Shown in pieces: positions 43,889 to 53,081 of a DNA stretch of 64,000 nucleotides; position 1 is the stretch's first letter; the number at the start of each line of letters is the position of its first letter. The DNA is from Streptomyces sp. WAC 01529 (lineage in GTDB: Bacteria; Actinomycetota; Actinomycetes; Streptomycetales; Streptomycetaceae), in the NCBI RefSeq assembly GCF_003945545.1, contig NZ_CP029617.1:4103001-4167000 (forward strand), read 5' to 3'. The notes below the pieces were generated by a model. The model made no database searches and was not told the DNA's origin. It saw only the letters and a program-made list of their open reading frames with translations. The position numbers and the translations under genes were made by a program.

Positions 43889-44401
43889 TCAGGCGGGGAG
43901 CACGACGACGAAGCGCTGCGGCTCCTCGCCCTCGGACTCACTGCGCAGACCGGCGGCCTTGACCGCATCATGCACGACCTTGCGCTCGAACGGCGTCATC
44001 GGCTGGAGCTTGGCCGGCTCACCGGAGCTCCTGACCTCGGCCGCGGCCTTGGCGCCGATCTCCGAGAGCTCCTCGCGCTTCTTGGCGCGGTAGCCCGCGA
44101 TGTCCAGCATCAGGCGGCTGCGGTCACCGGTCTCGCGGTGCACGGCGAGACGCGTCAGCTCCTGGAGCGCCTCCAGGACCTCGCCGTCCCGGCCGACCAG
44201 CTTCTGCAGGTCCCGGCTGGCGGTGTCGCTGATGATCGAGACAGCGGCCCGGTCGGCCTCGACGTCCATGTCGATGTCGCCGTCGAGGTCGGCGATGTCC
44301 AGCAGACCCTCGAGGTAGTCCGCCGCGATCTCGCCCTCCTGCTCGAGGCGGGTGAGAGTGTCGCCGGCCTCAACTGCGGCGGAGGTGGTGCCTTCCGTCA
44401 C
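43889..44401 (-). CDS. khpB: KhpB/Jag RNA-binding protein (KH-R3H)
   Basis: 170 residues. A KH-like domain at about 30-95 (VGRDGEVLEALQELTRLAVH) and an R3H domain at about 105-165 with YRAKKREEL and LQPMTPFERKVVHDAV. Family members bind small RNAs and mRNAs and affect division and cell wall. Gap to yidC is 14 bases, in the order rpmH-rnpA-yidD-yidC-khpB. Confidence 0.92.
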   Translation of the reverse strand: MTEGTTSAAVEAGDTLTRLEQEGEIAADYLEGLLDIADLDGDIDMDVEADRAAVSIISDTASRDLQKLVGRDGEVLEALQELTRLAVHRETGDRSRLMLDIAGYRAKKREELSEIGAKAAAEVRSSGEPAKLQPMTPFERKVVHDAVKAAGLRSESEGEEPQRFVVVLPA

Positions 44402-44415
44402 GGGATGGACTCCTT

Positions 44416-45720
44416 CTACTTCTTGGAGGACGGGTGCTTGGGCCGCTGCTGGCCCTTGCGCTGCTGTCCCGACTTGGCTTTGCTGCGCGTTCCGGAGCCG
44501 GGCTTGTTGCCCGTGGTGTTGCCGCCCGCCGGCTTGGCCTTGGGGGTGGCGTCCTCAGGCTGGTCCTGAGCCTTCTCCAGCGACGTCTTGGGTTCCTCTT
44601 CGCCCTCCGCCTTGGCGGCGGCCTGCGCGATGGCGGACTGGCGCTTGGCCTTGCTCTGCCGCTTGGGCTGCTGGCGCCGCGGGGCACCGGAGGCCGTGGC
44701 CCCGTCCTCGGTCGCCGTGGCGACGACGGTCTCGCTCTCCACCACGGTGCCGTCGGCCTGGGCCGCGAGGCCCGCCTTGGTGAGGCCGTTGATGAACTTG
44801 CGCTCGAACTCGTTGCGGTCCCGGCCCTTGGCGACGATCGCCTTGATGACGTTCACGTTGCCGCGCCCGCGCACGTTCTTGTGGTGCGTGACCTGCTTCT
44901 GCAGGCGCTCCAGGAAGGCGGCCTGCGCCTTGGAGCCCGGCGTCGGGTTCCTGCGGATCACGAACATCTGCTGGCCCATGGTCCACACGTTGGTGGTCAG
45001 CCAGTAGACGAGGACACCGACGGGGAAGTTGATGCCGAACACGGCGAACATGATCGGGAAGACGTACATCAGCATCTTCTGCTGCTGCATGAACGGCGTC
45101 TTGACCGTCGTGTCCACGTTCTTCGTCATCAGCTGGCGCTGCGTGAAGAACTGCGACGCCGACATCAGGATGATCATGACCGCCGTGATGACACGGACGT
45201 CCGTGAGGGAGGCGCCGAGCGAGGCGACCTTGTCCGCGCCGTCCGTGAACTTCGCGGCCAGCGGGGCGCCGAAGATGTGCGCCTTACGCGCGCTCTCCAG
45301 GAGGGGGCCGTCGATGACCCCGATTTCCTTGCCCGTCGCGATGCTGTTCAGCACGTGGTACAGGGCGAAGAAGAACGGCGACTGCGCCAGGATGGGAAGG
45401 CACGAGGAGAGCGGGTTGGTACCCGACTCCTTGTACAGCTTCATCATCTCTTCGGACTGGCGCTGCTTGTCGCTCTTGTAGCGCTCCTGGATCTTCTTCA
45501 TCTCGGGCTGCAGCGTCTGCATGGCCCGAGTGGCCTTGATCTGCTTCACGAAGAGCGGGATCAGGCAGATACGGATCAGGATCACCAGGGACACGATGGA
45601 CAGGCCCCAGGCCCAGCCCGTGTCGGCGCCGAAGATCTTCCCGTACACCGAGTGGAACTGGACGATGACCCACGAAACTGGTGTGGTGATAAAGCTGAAG
45701 AGACTGGCAATCGTGTCCAC
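44416..45720 (-). CDS. yidC: Membrane protein insertase YidC
   Basis: 434 residues. It has five expected helices: an N-terminal one at VSWVIVQFHSVYGKIFGA, the TM2 Arg in ILIRICLIPL that is essential in YidC/SpoIIIJ, then the cytoplasmic coiled loop (MQTLQPEMKKIQERYKSDKQ), and later helices LPILAQSPFFFALYHVL and FAVFGINFPVGVLVYWLTTN. The C-terminal 130 residues are a long basic/Gln/Ala-rich tail typical of actinobacteria, probably for ribosome contact. Inserts membrane proteins with SecYEG. Confidence 0.97.
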   Translation of the reverse strand: MDTIASLFSFITTPVSWVIVQFHSVYGKIFGADTGWAWGLSIVSLVILIRICLIPLFVKQIKATRAMQTLQPEMKKIQERYKSDKQRQSEEMMKLYKESGTNPLSSCLPILAQSPFFFALYHVLNSIATGKEIGVIDGPLLESARKAHIFGAPLAAKFTDGADKVASLGASLTDVRVITAVMIILMSASQFFTQRQLMTKNVDTTVKTPFMQQQKMLMYVFPIMFAVFGINFPVGVLVYWLTTNVWTMGQQMFVIRRNPTPGSKAQAAFLERLQKQVTHHKNVRGRGNVNVIKAIVAKGRDRNEFERKFINGLTKAGLAAQADGTVVESETVVATATEDGATASGAPRRQQPKRQSKAKRQSAIAQAAAKAEGEEEPKTSLEKAQDQPEDATPKAKPAGGNTTGNKPGSGTRSKAKSGQQRKGQQRPKHPSSKK

Positions 45721-45723
45721 TAA

Positions 45724-46080
45724 TCAGGCTCCTTGAGCATGGGACGGGGTCTCGGTCTCGGCAGCCGTGCTCGGGGGAAGAGCCCCGGTCGGCGCGCCTG
45801 CGGCGGAGGGCCCGCCCTTGCGTTCGCGCCAGGCGGCGCGCAGCATCTCGTGCCACCGCGGACGCTTGCGCGGCGGAACATGGTCGACACCACCGAGCGA
45901 CCACGGGTTGCACCGCAGGATGCGCCAGGCGGTGAGCGCCGTTCCCTTGATCGCACCGTGCCGGTCGATGGCCAGGTAGCCGTAGCGGGAACACGATGGG
46001 TAGTACTTGCACACCGGGCCCAGAAGCGGACTGATCGTCCACTGGTACAGCTTGATCAGGGCCAACAGCGGGTACTTCAT
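45724..46080 (-). CDS. yidD: Membrane protein insertion efficiency factor YidD
   Basis: 118 residues. The family core KLYQWTISPLLGPVCKYYPS is intact, with CSRYGYLAIDRHGAIKGTAL and LRCNPWSLGGVDHVP. The C-terminus is a disordered Ala/Pro/Thr extension. Overlaps rnpA by 4 bases and lies 3 bases before yidC, so coupled. Confidence 0.95.
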   Translation of the reverse strand: MKYPLLALIKLYQWTISPLLGPVCKYYPSCSRYGYLAIDRHGAIKGTALTAWRILRCNPWSLGGVDHVPPRKRPRWHEMLRAAWRERKGGPSAAGAPTGALPPSTAAETETPSHAQGA

Positions 46081-46448
46081 CGCGCGCCCCCTCCCAGCAA
46101 CCGCTGCAAGGCGGCATCCAGGTCTCGGGCCAGCTGTGCATGGTCGGCGTCACCCGCTCCGGGCAGCGCTCGTACGACTACCAGGCTACCGGGGGGCACC
46201 GCGGCCAGCCGGTCGCGCATGAGGTGGCGAAGCCTGCGCTTCACCGTGTTGCGTACGACTGCTCCACCCACGGCCTTGCTGACAACGAAACCCGCACGTG
46301 TCGGGGGAAGGCTCTCCCCAGGCACGTGCGGGTCCGTTGCACCGCTACGTAGATGGACGACGAGAAGCGGGCGTCCAGCCCGGCGTCCCCGGCGTACCGC
46401 GGTCGCGAAGTCTTCGCGCCGCCTCAGCCGATGCTCGGTAGGCAGCAC
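46077..46448 (-). CDS. rnpA: Ribonuclease P protein component
   Basis: 123 residues from GTG 46448 (MLPTEHRLRRREDFATAVRR). The family RNR motif is present as VVRNTVKRRLRHLMRD, binding the RNase P RNA and tRNA leader. Between rpmH and yidD. Confidence 0.97.
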   Translation of the reverse strand: MLPTEHRLRRREDFATAVRRGRRAGRPLLVVHLRSGATDPHVPGESLPPTRAGFVVSKAVGGAVVRNTVKRRLRHLMRDRLAAVPPGSLVVVRALPGAGDADHAQLARDLDAALQRLLGGGAR

Positions 46449-46469
46449 GACGTCATGACCTGACTGAGA

Positions 46470-46607
46470 TCAGGCGGACAGGCTGGCGCGACCCTTGCCA
46501 CGACGGTTGGCGAGGATGGCGCGGCCGGCGCGGGTGCGCATCCGCAGGCGGAAGCCGTGGGTCTTGGCACGACGGCGGTTGTTCGGCTGGAAGGTGCGCT
46601 TGCTCAC
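46470..46607 (-). CDS. rpmH: 50S ribosomal protein L34
   Basis: 45 residues from GTG 46605-46607 (SKRTFQPNNRRRAKTHGFRL and ANRRGKGRASLSA), the full L34. GGAG lies upstream. First gene of rpmH-rnpA-yidD-yidC-khpB, divergent from dnaA. Confidence 0.98.
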   Translation of the reverse strand: MSKRTFQPNNRRRAKTHGFRLRMRTRAGRAILANRRGKGRASLSA

Positions 46608-46838
46608 TCGGGGGCTCCAGAAATGATCGTGTGGTGGCGGGACATCGCCTGGCTGTCACCGTGCGCCCACGAGAAGCTCGCGAATACGCACCGAGTGCAC
46701 CGCTTCACAATCACAGATCGTGATCTTTGCCCATCGGAGGCAGGCGGCAGCAGCCATCGACAACTCGACCTGGTCACGGTACGCGGGGCTACGCCATCCG
46801 GTCAAACCGACCGCTGGAGCGAGACACTGTGCACAGCC

Positions 46839-46847
46839 TGTGGACAA
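46839..46847 (-). promoter_or_regulatory. Perfect DnaA box before dnaA
   Basis: TGTGGACAA is the exact reverse complement of the Streptomyces DnaA box TTGTCCACA. A palindrome CTGTGCACAG (46827-46836) next to it contains a degenerate, opposed box. Lies 128 bases before the dnaA start in the 367-bp rpmH-dnaA gap, which also carries both divergent promoters; DnaA autoregulation is known in Streptomyces. Confidence 0.8.
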
Positions 46848-46974
46848 CAACTTGAACCGCAGCCGTCGCCCTGACTACCTTGGCTGAACTCCGATTCGTT
46901 CCCTTCCCCCTCCCCATCCCGATTTCCGTCCCAAGAACCACACCTTCGTGGGACCCCGTGAGAGAGCGTGCCCT

Positions 46975-48900
46975 GTGGCTGATGTACCTGCCGATCTTGC
47001 CGCAGTGTGGCCACGAGTTCTGGAACATCTGCTGGGTGAGGGGCGAGGTCAGGGCGTCGAGGCGAAGGACGAGCGGTGGCTCAGGAGCTGCCAGCCCCTG
47101 GCGCTGGTCGCCGACACCGCGCTGCTCGCCGTCCCGAACGAATTCGCCAAGGGCGTACTGGAGGGCCGCCTCGCGCCCGTGGTCAGCGAGACCCTGAGCC
47201 GCGAGTGCGGCCGCCCGATCCGCATCGCCATCACGGTGGACGACTCCGTGGGCGACCCCGCGGGCCTGCTCGCGCCGCCGGTCCAGCACCAGCAGGGCCA
47301 GCAGCAGTCGCACCAGCAGCGCTACGAAGAGCCCGAGCTGCCCTCCGGCTCCGGTCAGGGACGCGACTCGTACGACGGCTACGGGCGCCGCCCCTCGGAC
47401 GAGCACCAGTCGGGCTCCCGGTCCGACCAGATGCCCAGCGCGCGCCCCGCCTACCCGGACTACCAGCGCCCCGGCCCCGGCGCGTGGCCCCAGCCGCAGG
47501 ACGACTACGGCTGGCAGCAGCAGCGGCTCGGCTTCCCCGACCGCGATCCGTACGCGAACCCGGTCCAGCAGCCGCAGCACGACTACCGCTCGCAGCCGCC
47601 GCAGGACCGCTCGTCGTACGAGCAGCAGCGCTCCGACCAGCAGGACCGGCGTGAGCGCCACGACATGCCCGACTCGTCCGGTGATCACCGTGACCACCGC
47701 GATCACCGTGACCCGCGTGACCACCGCGATCCTCGCGACCACCGGGGCAACGCCGGGCACGGCGGCCACGGCGTGCACCGGGGCGGCCCGGTGGGCCCCA
47801 CCTCGTCGAGCGGCGCCCCCGGCCCGCTGGCCGCGCAGCCGGCGCCCGCGACGGGCCCCGGCGAGCCGACCGCACGGCTCAATCCCAAGTACCTCTTCGA
47901 CACCTTCGTCATCGGCGCGTCCAACCGCTTCGCGCACGCGGCCGCGGTCGCTGTCGCCGAGGCGCCCGCGAAGGCCTACAACCCCCTCTTCATCTATGGG
48001 GAGTCCGGCCTCGGCAAGACGCACCTGCTGCACGCGATCGGGCACTACGCCCGCAGCCTGTACCCCGGCACGCGCGTGCGGTACGTCAGCTCCGAGGAGT
48101 TCACCAACGAGTTCATCAACTCCATCCGCGACGGCAAGGGCGACAGCTTCCGCAAGCGCTACCGCGAGATGGACATCCTGCTCGTCGACGACATCCAGTT
48201 CCTCGCGGACAAGGAGTCGACGCAGGAGGAGTTTTTCCACACCTTCAATACGCTCCACAACGCGAACAAGCAGATCGTGCTCTCCAGTGACCGGCCGCCC
48301 AAGCAGCTGGTCACCCTGGAGGACCGGCTGCGCAACCGCTTCGAGTGGGGGCTGATCACCGACGTCCAGCCGCCCGAGCTGGAGACGCGTATCGCCATCC
48401 TCCGTAAGAAGGCGGTGCAGGAGCAGCTCAACGCCCCTCCGGAGGTGCTCGAGTTCATCGCGTCGCGGATCTCGCGGAACATCCGTGAGCTGGAGGGCGC
48501 GCTGATCCGGGTCACGGCGTTCGCGTCGCTGAATCGCCAGCCCGTGGACCTGGGGCTCACCGAGATCGTCCTCAAGGACCTCATCCCGGGCGGTGAGGAC
48601 GCGGCTCCGGAGATCACGGCGACGGCCATCATGGCCGCGACAGCCGACTACTTCGGGCTGACGGTGGACGACCTGTGCGGATCCTCGCGCAGCCGCGTCC
48701 TGGTGACGGCGCGCCAGATCGCCATGTATCTGTGCCGCGAGCTGACCGATCTCTCCCTGCCGAAGATCGGGGCGCAGTTCGGCGGCCGCGACCACACGAC
48801 CGTCATGCACGCGGACCGCAAGATCCGCGCGCTGATGGCCGAGCGGCGCTCCATCTACAACCAGGTCACCGAGCTGACCAACCGCATCAAGAACGGCTGA
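46975..48900 (+). CDS. dnaA: Chromosomal replication initiator protein DnaA
   Basis: 641 residues from GTG 46975 (MADVPADLAAVWPRVLEHLL), the long Streptomyces form. Domain I ends near residue 100; domain II (about 100-290) is a long disordered region rich in Gln, Pro, Tyr, with a DHRD tandem repeat near its end. Domain III has Walker A GESGLGKTHLLHAIG, Walker B DILLVDDIQFL and the arginine-finger region; domain IV has RDHTTVMHADRKI that reads DnaA boxes. Starts the oriC-dnaN unit. Confidence 0.98.
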   Translation: MADVPADLAAVWPRVLEHLLGEGRGQGVEAKDERWLRSCQPLALVADTALLAVPNEFAKGVLEGRLAPVVSETLSRECGRPIRIAITVDDSVGDPAGLLAPPVQHQQGQQQSHQQRYEEPELPSGSGQGRDSYDGYGRRPSDEHQSGSRSDQMPSARPAYPDYQRPGPGAWPQPQDDYGWQQQRLGFPDRDPYANPVQQPQHDYRSQPPQDRSSYEQQRSDQQDRRERHDMPDSSGDHRDHRDHRDPRDHRDPRDHRGNAGHGGHGVHRGGPVGPTSSSGAPGPLAAQPAPATGPGEPTARLNPKYLFDTFVIGASNRFAHAAAVAVAEAPAKAYNPLFIYGESGLGKTHLLHAIGHYARSLYPGTRVRYVSSEEFTNEFINSIRDGKGDSFRKRYREMDILLVDDIQFLADKESTQEEFFHTFNTLHNANKQIVLSSDRPPKQLVTLEDRLRNRFEWGLITDVQPPELETRIAILRKKAVQEQLNAPPEVLEFIASRISRNIRELEGALIRVTAFASLNRQPVDLGLTEIVLKDLIPGGEDAAPEITATAIMAATADYFGLTVDDLCGSSRSRVLVTARQIAMYLCRELTDLSLPKIGAQFGGRDHTTVMHADRKIRALMAERRSIYNQVTELTNRIKNG

Positions 48901-48923
48901 CAGCCGCCGCGACACGCCGCTGA

Positions 48924-48957
48924 GGGCGCCCCGGGACCACTCCCGGGGCGCCCTTTT
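48924..48957 (+). terminator. dnaA terminator
   Basis: Perfect 13-bp arms GGGCGCCCCGGGA / TCCCGGGGCGCCC around CCAC, followed by TTTT. Confidence 0.85.
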
Positions 48958-49050
48958 CCGTCGCCCACGCACGCGTGGAGCCCGTTCCGACCGCACAGGA
49001 GCCTCGTACGACCGGCTCCCGCTGTTCGATTTCCCCTGTTCAGACGGGGG

Positions 49051-49558
49051 TTCTCCACAGATGTTCGAACTTTTTCGCGTCCACACCCTGGGGACTGGAA
49101 AGTTGTCCAGACGCTGTCCACAGGGGACGCTGCTGAGAGATCATCAGGCCAGGTCAGGTGGTTGTGGATTCGTGGACGAAGACTGTCCACAGGGTGTGGA
49201 TGAAAATCTCGTCCACAGGGTGTGCGCGGCGTTGTCCACCGGCGGCCCACAGGCTCAGGCCTGTTGTCCCCAGCTTTCCCCAGCTTCTCCACACGGCTGT
49301 CCACTGTTCGGCAACGTGACGCGCCCTCTCACCGGGTCGAGTGAAAGGCGTCACACCAAGGTGGTCGGTTGCCCTGTGGGGAAGCTGGGTAAAGCTGGGG
49401 ACAGCGCTGGGGAGAAGTGGCCCTTGCCTGTGCACCGGTTGTGCAGAACTTTTCGCCGTCCACAGAAACGCCGGGTTGTCCACCGGCTCCGCCCACAGGG
49501 TCAGTGGATAAAAAACCGGTGCTGACCAGCGCATTCACGGTTATCCACGGTTTCCACA
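49051..49558. other. oriC: Chromosomal origin oriC
   Basis: The dnaA-dnaN gap (48901-49811) holds a cluster of about 15-20 DnaA boxes in both orientations. One-mismatch boxes (against TTGTCCACA or TTATCCACA) include 49051 TTCTCCACA, 49103 TTGTCCAGA, 49114 and 49183 CTGTCCACA, 49195 TGTGGATGA (reverse), 49209 TCGTCCACA, 49232 and 49476 TTGTCCACC, 49264 TTGTCCCCA, 49285 TTCTCCACA, 49503 AGTGGATAA (reverse), 49541 TTATCCACG. Short A-runs (49508-49515 region) may aid melting. No perfect TTGTCCACA was found inside oriC, as is usual for Streptomyces, whose boxes are degenerate. Confidence 0.95.
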
Positions 49559-49811
49559 GGCCCTACTACTACTCCCAACTAGAGAGTCCAGGGAAATCGT
49601 TTGGAAGTGGGTCCTGTGCACAACTCGCGCTCCGGGCCTCCGACGCCGCTCGCCACGACTTGACCCCGACGGGCACCGACTGTCAGTGCCGTGCGTCAGA
49701 CTGGACCCCGGTGTCCTTCCCACGGCATGGCTGAGAGACACCGAGTCAGACGACGAGGGCCACAGGCCCAGCGGGCGAGAGCAGCCAGCAACAGCAGGAG
49801 GGCGGCTTACG

Positions 49812-50942
49812 GTGAAGATCCGGGTTGAACGCGACGTACTCGCGGAGGCGGTGGCCTGGGCGGCGCGCAGCCTCCCGGCCCGGCCGCCTGCGCCCGTCCT
49901 CGCAGGCCTCCTGCTGAAGGCCGAGGAAGGCGCGCTGAGCCTGTCGAGCTTCGACTACGAGGTCTCGGCACGCGTCTCGGTCGACGCCGAGGTGGACGAG
50001 GAAGGCACGGTCCTCGTCTCCGGCCGGCTGCTCGCGGACATCTGCCGCGCGCTCCCCAACCGCCCGGTGGAGATCTCCACAGACGGTGTACGGGCGACGG
50101 TGGTCTGCGGCTCCTCGCGATTCACACTCCACACGCTTCCTGTGGAGGAGTACCCCGCGCTGCCGCAGATGCCGACCGCCACGGGCACCGTCCCCGGTGA
50201 GGTCTTCGCCTCCGCCGCCGCCCAGGTCGCCATCGCCGCGGGCCGTGACGACACGCTGCCCGTGCTGACCGGTGTGCGCATCGAGATCGAGGGCGACACG
50301 GTCACCCTGGCCTCCACCGACCGCTACCGCTTCGCGGTCCGCGAGTTCCTGTGGAAGCCGGAGAACCCCGAGGCGTCCGCGGTCGCCCTGGTGCCCGCCA
50401 AGACGCTCCTGGACACCGCCAAGGCCCTCACGAGCGGCGACACGGTCACCCTGGCGCTGTCCGGCTCGGGAGCGGGCGAGGGGCTGATCGGTTTCGAGGG
50501 CGCCGGACGCCGTACGACGACGCGTCTGCTCGAAGGCGACCTGCCGAAGTACCGCACGCTGTTCCCGACCGAGTTCAACTCGGTGGCCGTGATCGAGACC
50601 GCCCCCTTCGTGGAGGCCGTCAAGCGTGTGGCCCTGGTCGCCGAGCGGAACACCCCGGTGCGCCTCAGCTTCGAGCAGGGCGTGCTCATCCTGGAGGCCG
50701 GTTCCAGCGACGACGCACAGGCTGTGGAAAGGGTCGACGCCCAGCTCGACGGCGACGACATCTCCATCGCGTTCAACCCGACGTTCCTGCTCGACGGTCT
50801 GAGCGCGATCGACTCCCCGGTCGCCCAGCTGTCGTTCACGACCTCCACCAAGCCCGCGCTGCTGAGCGGCAGGCCGGCCGTGGACGCCGAGGCGGACGAC
50901 GCCTACAAGTACCTGATCATGCCGGTACGTCTGAGCGGCTGA
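49812..50942 (+). CDS. dnaN: DNA polymerase III beta subunit (sliding clamp)
   Basis: 376 residues from GTG 49812 (KIRVERDVLAEAVAWAARSL) after GGAGGGCGGC. Three tandem clamp domains; the C-terminal KYLIMPVRLSG is the usual ending. Tethers the polymerase to DNA. First gene after oriC. Confidence 0.98.
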   Translation: MKIRVERDVLAEAVAWAARSLPARPPAPVLAGLLLKAEEGALSLSSFDYEVSARVSVDAEVDEEGTVLVSGRLLADICRALPNRPVEISTDGVRATVVCGSSRFTLHTLPVEEYPALPQMPTATGTVPGEVFASAAAQVAIAAGRDDTLPVLTGVRIEIEGDTVTLASTDRYRFAVREFLWKPENPEASAVALVPAKTLLDTAKALTSGDTVTLALSGSGAGEGLIGFEGAGRRTTTRLLEGDLPKYRTLFPTEFNSVAVIETAPFVEAVKRVALVAERNTPVRLSFEQGVLILEAGSSDDAQAVERVDAQLDGDDISIAFNPTFLLDGLSAIDSPVAQLSFTTSTKPALLSGRPAVDAEADDAYKYLIMPVRLSG

Positions 50943-51031
50943 GCCCACAGGTGTGTGCGTGCGTCCGGGCGTAGGCTCGGACGCAGGTACGAAAGTGCCG
51001 TAACGCCACGTCGCTAGTGAAGGAACCTCTG

Positions 51032-51907
51032 ATGGAGCTCGGTCTCGTCGGCCTCGGCAAGATGGGCGGCAACATGCGCGAGCGCATCCGCCGCGCAGGT
51101 CACACCGTCATCGGATACGACCGCAACCCGGACCTCGCCGATGTCCACAGCCTGGAAGAGCTTGTGGGCAAGCTCAAGGGTCCGCGGGTGGTGTGGGTGA
51201 TGGTCCCGGCCGGAGCCGCGACCCAGTCGACCATCGACGAGCTGTCCGAGCTGCTCGAGCCCGGAGACGTCGTCGTGGACGGCGGCAACTCCCGCTGGAC
51301 GGACGACGAGAAGCACGCCGAGGAGCTGAAGGCCAAGGGCATCGGCTTCGTCGACTGCGGTGTCTCCGGCGGCGTCTGGGGCCTGGAGAACGGCTACGCG
51401 CTGATGTACGGCGGCGACAAGGAGCACGTCGCCAAGGTCCAGCCGGTCTTCGACGCGCTGAAGCCCGAGGGCGACTTCGGCTCGGTGCACGCGGGCAAGG
51501 TCGGCGCGGGGCACTTCGCGAAGATGGTCCACAACGGCATCGAGTACGCGATGATGCAGGCCTACGCCGAGGGCTGGGAGCTGCTGGAGAAGGTCGACTC
51601 GGTCACGGACGTCCGTGAGGTCTTCCGCTCCTGGCAGCAGGGCACGGTCATCCGCTCCTGGCTGCTCGACCTCGCGGTCAACGCCCTGGACGACGACGAG
51701 CACCTGGAGGGCCTGCGCGGCTTCGCCCAGGACTCCGGCGAGGGCCGCTGGACCGTCGAGGCGGCCATCGACAACGCGGTGCCGCTCCCGGCGATCACCG
51801 CGTCCCTCTTCGCCCGCTTCGCCTCGCGGCAGGACGACTCGCCGCAGATGAAGATGATCGCCGCGCTGCGCAACCAGTTCGGCGGCCACGCGGTAGAGAA
51901 GAAGTAA
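51032..51907 (+). CDS. gnd: 6-phosphogluconate dehydrogenase, decarboxylating (short type)
   Basis: 291 residues from ATG 51032 (ELGLVGLGKMGGNMRERIRR), the short 300-residue form common in actinobacteria, often NAD-linked. Rossmann loop GLGKMGG, catalytic Lys in HNGIEYAMMQAYAEG with K-M-V-H-N-G, and substrate motif DGGNSRWTDD. Oxidises 6-phosphogluconate to ribulose 5-phosphate. Its place between dnaN and recF is conserved in Streptomyces. An upstream ATG five codons earlier lacks support. Confidence 0.95.
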   Translation: MELGLVGLGKMGGNMRERIRRAGHTVIGYDRNPDLADVHSLEELVGKLKGPRVVWVMVPAGAATQSTIDELSELLEPGDVVVDGGNSRWTDDEKHAEELKAKGIGFVDCGVSGGVWGLENGYALMYGGDKEHVAKVQPVFDALKPEGDFGSVHAGKVGAGHFAKMVHNGIEYAMMQAYAEGWELLEKVDSVTDVREVFRSWQQGTVIRSWLLDLAVNALDDDEHLEGLRGFAQDSGEGRWTVEAAIDNAVPLPAITASLFARFASRQDDSPQMKMIAALRNQFGGHAVEKK

Positions 51908-51959
51908 TCCACAGCCTGTGCGTCGCGCACGGGCTTGCCGGGGGAGGTCGGCGCACACC

Positions 51960-53081
51960 ATGCACGTCACGCATCTGTCGCTGGCCGACTTCCGGTCGTA
52001 CGCCCGGGTCGAGGTCCCTCTCGACCCGGGCGTCACCGCGTTCGTGGGGCCCAACGGCCAGGGCAAGACCAACCTCGTCGAGGCCGTCGGCTATCTCGCC
52101 ACGCTCGGCAGCCACCGGGTCTCCTCGGACGCCCCCCTGGTGCGCATGGGCGCCGAGCGGGCCGTCATCAGGGCCAACGTCCGCCAGGGCGAGCGCCAGC
52201 AGCTGATCGAGCTGGAACTCAACCCCGGCAAGTCCAACCGCGCCCGCATCAACCGGTCCTCGCAGGTCAGACCACGGGACGTCCTGGGGATCGTACGCAC
52301 GGTGCTCTTCGCACCCGAGGACCTCTCGCTGATCAAGGGTGACCCCGGGGAGCGGCGGCGCTTCCTCGACGAGCTGATCACCGCGCGCTCCCCGCGGATG
52401 GCGGGCGTCCGGTCCGACTACGACCGCGTCCTGAAGCAGCGCAACACCCTCCTGAAGTCGGCCGCGCTCGCACGGCGCCACGGCGGGCGCTCCATGGACC
52501 TGTCCACGCTCGACGTCTGGGACCAGCACCTCGCGCGCGCGGGCGCCGAGCTGCTCGCGCAGCGGCTCGACCTGATCTCGGCGCTCCAGCCACTGGCCGA
52601 CAAGGCGTACGAACAGCTGGCGCCCGGCGGCGGACCGGTCGCCCTGGAGTACAAGCCGTCCGCGCCCGGCGACGGCCACACGCGCGAGGCGCTGTACGAG
52701 CAGCTGACCGCCGCCCTCGAAGAGGCCCGCAAGCAGGAGATCGAGCGGGGCGTCACCCTGGTCGGCCCGCACCGCGACGACCTGCTGCTCAAGCTGGGCC
52801 AGCTCCCCGCGAAGGGGTACGCGAGCCACGGCGAGTCCTGGTCGTACGCCCTGGCCCTGCGCCTCGCCTCGTACGACCTGCTCAGGGCCGAGGGCAACGA
52901 GCCGGTGCTCGTCCTCGACGACGTCTTCGCGGAGCTGGACGCGCGCCGCAGGGAGCGGCTGGCGGAGCTGGTGGCCCCGGGCGAGCAGGTGCTCGTCACG
53001 GCCGCGGTCGACGACGATGTGCCGGGCGTGCTCGCCGGTGCGCGGTACGCGGTGGCGGAGGGCGCGGTGGACCGCGTATGA
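51960..53081 (+). CDS. recF: DNA replication and repair protein RecF
   Basis: 373 residues from ATG 51960. Walker A GPNGQGKTNLVEAVGYL, the RecF/SMC signature region and LVLDDVFAELDARRRERLAE Walker B are intact. SMC-like ATPase that loads RecA at gaps. Stop overlaps the dciA start by 4 bases. Confidence 0.97.
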   Translation: MHVTHLSLADFRSYARVEVPLDPGVTAFVGPNGQGKTNLVEAVGYLATLGSHRVSSDAPLVRMGAERAVIRANVRQGERQQLIELELNPGKSNRARINRSSQVRPRDVLGIVRTVLFAPEDLSLIKGDPGERRRFLDELITARSPRMAGVRSDYDRVLKQRNTLLKSAALARRHGGRSMDLSTLDVWDQHLARAGAELLAQRLDLISALQPLADKAYEQLAPGGGPVALEYKPSAPGDGHTREALYEQLTAALEEARKQEIERGVTLVGPHRDDLLLKLGQLPAKGYASHGESWSYALALRLASYDLLRAEGNEPVLVLDDVFAELDARRRERLAELVAPGEQVLVTAAVDDDVPGVLAGARYAVAEGAVDRV

